Assembly (NCBI GenBank): GCA_038025085.1
Contig: CM076139.1
Span: 19,299,307 to 19,363,306 of the forward strand
Length of the DNA: 64,000 nt
Direction of reading: 5' to 3'
DNA from: Tetragonia tetragonoides
Taxonomy: Eukaryota; Streptophyta; Magnoliopsida; Caryophyllales; Aizoaceae
Every line of letters begins with the position of its first letter. The first letter of the stretch is position 1. The notes beneath the pieces were generated by a model. That model ran no database searches and was not told where the DNA came from. It saw only the letters and a list, made by a program, of their open reading frames with translations. Shown in pieces: positions 62,510 to 64,000 of the stretch. The translations under genes were made by a program, and so were the position numbers.

Positions 62510-64000
62510 ATGGCTCCAAAATTGGGAAAGAGAAGGAGTAGGAGGACCGAGGTGCGAGAGGAGGTTGAAGAAATCGACATCTTCACCAAGGCTTTTCCAT
62601 CTCATGTGAAGCCTTCTAAGAGGAAGCCTAATGTGGCTTTTCCTCAACATCGATACACCCTGTCGGATAGGATGCCCGACATTGTTTGGGATCGATCAGA
62701 GTTTCTTTTTCGACCGACGACTCAATTGAGTTCTCGGGCTTCCAACTTCGTGGTAAGTCCTCAAACTTTGAATTCATAGTTTTATGCATTGAATTTGAGT
62801 TTATATGCTTGCCTTGAATAGAATTTGTATAGAATTTGTATGCAATTGTCAAGCTTGTAGCGCATTTGATCTAAATGTGAACCTAACGAGTTGCAAACTT
62901 GATCATAGGAACCCGATGGGAATTTGAAGGCTCATGGAAACTATGACTCTTCAATTAAGCTTTACAAAACATTGCCCAAAGAGGTGCAAGATGCAGTTTT
63001 GAATGCGGGGTTTGGCCCCCTTTTGAGAGCGACGGATTCGGTTGAGCGAGTCAAGAGATGCATGGTTCGGTTGTCTTTGGAGCATTTTTGGGACACCACC
63101 AATACGTTCCATTTCCCTAAAAGGGAAATGATGATTACTCCTTCGGAGTTTGCGATGTTGACCGGGGTACCTTGCGTGGGTACGCCCATTGTTTATGACG
63201 TTTCCATTTGGAAACGTAAGGCGGAGTTGGTGGAGCTCTTCGGTCCTTGGGGGAACACTTGGGGTCACCACTACCGTTCTTATAGTGAGCTTTTTACTGC
63301 TTTGAAAGACCCGAGGTATAAGAGGAATACCTCGGTGGAGCAAAAGGCGAGGATGTTTATTGCCTACCTCCTTGCCACCACTATCTTTAGTGACAAGGGG
63401 GAACGCATTCATGCCATCTACCTCCCGAGCCTGCTGGACTAGGAGAGAGTGAGAGAGTACAACTGGGGGTTGTCGGGCTACGCCAACCTCTTGAGATGCA
63501 TGTGGTACGCCTGTCGCGTGAATGACGAGGGGTACAAGCAGGCGAACCTTCCTCCCGTGAGCTTATGCGGGTTTTGGAAGGTTTTGCAGGTGCGTTTTCT
63601 CTTTGTATTTGCTTTCCGTGATATGCATGATGTAAGTGTGCGGTTCTTAATTTCATGTTTCGATGTAGCCTTGGTTTTTTGAGCATTTCCCGGACATGGC
63701 GCCAACGGGTTGGGTGTTGGAGTTCCCGGTTTGTAGGGCATGGCGCCATAGGGATCCTGCGCCTCTGCATACTCTCTTGCAGTATAGGGAGGCCCTCTTG
63801 CGCATGGATTGGCACATGGTAAAAAATGTAATGTTTGTTGTATGAATTGCATGGGTTGTATTTCTTGGTGTGGAAATATCTTATGTTGCATGTTTGTGTA
63901 GATTGACTACTTCCCCTGGGCGAAGTATCACGGGTCGGCTCCGGACACCATCTTAGCCTCTAGGGTGGTGGATCGTCAGAGGATCCTTATTGCGGGCCCG
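62510..64000 (+). pseudogene. PMD gene of LTR3 element, exons 1-4, runs off the window
   Basis: Exons 62510-62752, 62909-63589, 63669-63818 and 63902 onward, all with GT...AG borders and phase 0. The start is MAPKLGKRRSRRTEVREEVE, a basic stretch that could be a nuclear signal. Exon 2 holds the PMD core (FWDTTNTFHFPKREM, FAMLTGVPCVGTPIVYDV), with one TAG at 63440-63442 where Q, E or K might be expected. Exon 3 has PWFFEHFPDMAPTGWVLEFP. Apart from that TAG the visible part is open, the least damaged PMD copy in the window. It is antisense to its element. Host PMD proteins act in nuclear silencing; a role here is not known. Confidence 0.8.

Larger units (their letters stand above)
60131..64000 (-). 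mobile_element. LTR3 element, 3' part with antisense PMD gene
   Basis: A minus-strand element whose 3' LTR lies at 61440-60131, preceded by a polypurine tract and, on the opposite strand, a PMD gene that runs past the window edge. gag-pol is expected further right. It inserted into the T-E minisatellite. Confidence 0.8.

Overview
This window looks like a heterochromatic or intergenic block of a flowering-plant nuclear genome, probably a eudicot, although nothing in it fixes the species. I see no convincing host gene, tRNA, rRNA or organellar sequence. Almost every base belongs to nested, broken LTR retrotransposons of the Ty3/gypsy group, plus one plant mariner-type DNA transposon. Two kinds of gypsy element occur. 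Two chromodomain elements of the Tekay/Del type lie on the + strand (Tekay-1, 5655-15153; Tekay-2, 30893-37873). At least six fragments of Tat/Ogre-like elements lie on both strands. They carry three LTR types, called LTR1, LTR2 and LTR3 here, all with TGTAGAC-like or closely related starts and a primer site beginning TGGCGAC.

Layout, left to right: 3' part of a + strand Tat element (T-A, 1-3188) inserted in the leader of a minus-strand LTR3 element (3189-5317); a scrap of Tat leader (5318-5654); Tekay-1; a scrap of antisense gene (15154-15692); a partial LTR1 split by an LTR2 element (15693-19176); an inverted LTR1 and a gag fragment (19177-21780); a minus-strand Tat element with RT, two RNase H domains and integrase (T-B, 21788-30892); Tekay-2; a + strand Tat derivative without RT (T-C, 37874-42660); joined in inverted order to a minus-strand Tat derivative (T-D, 42661-55859) that holds the mariner (47192-51199). 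T-D itself sits inside another + strand Tat element (T-E, 55860-60130), whose tandem-repeat region was hit by a second LTR3 element (60131 to the window end).

The most interesting system is the cargo of the Tat elements. Between integrase and the 3' LTR they carry two genes in tandem on the strand opposite to gag-pol: a seven-exon plant mobile domain (PMD) gene of about 725 codons, then a single-exon gene of about 449 codons that resembles DUF7745 proteins. Both converge on integrase. All PMD introns are phase 0, and the unrelated-looking LTR3 element at the right edge carries a PMD gene with the same exon plan, again antisense. A 12-bp palindrome, GCCGCTAGCGGC, recurs in the LTR1 promoter region and upstream of both antisense genes, so sense and antisense promoters may share a regulator. 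All copies here are damaged by stops, frameshifts or deletions, so the window shows the architecture but not an active element.
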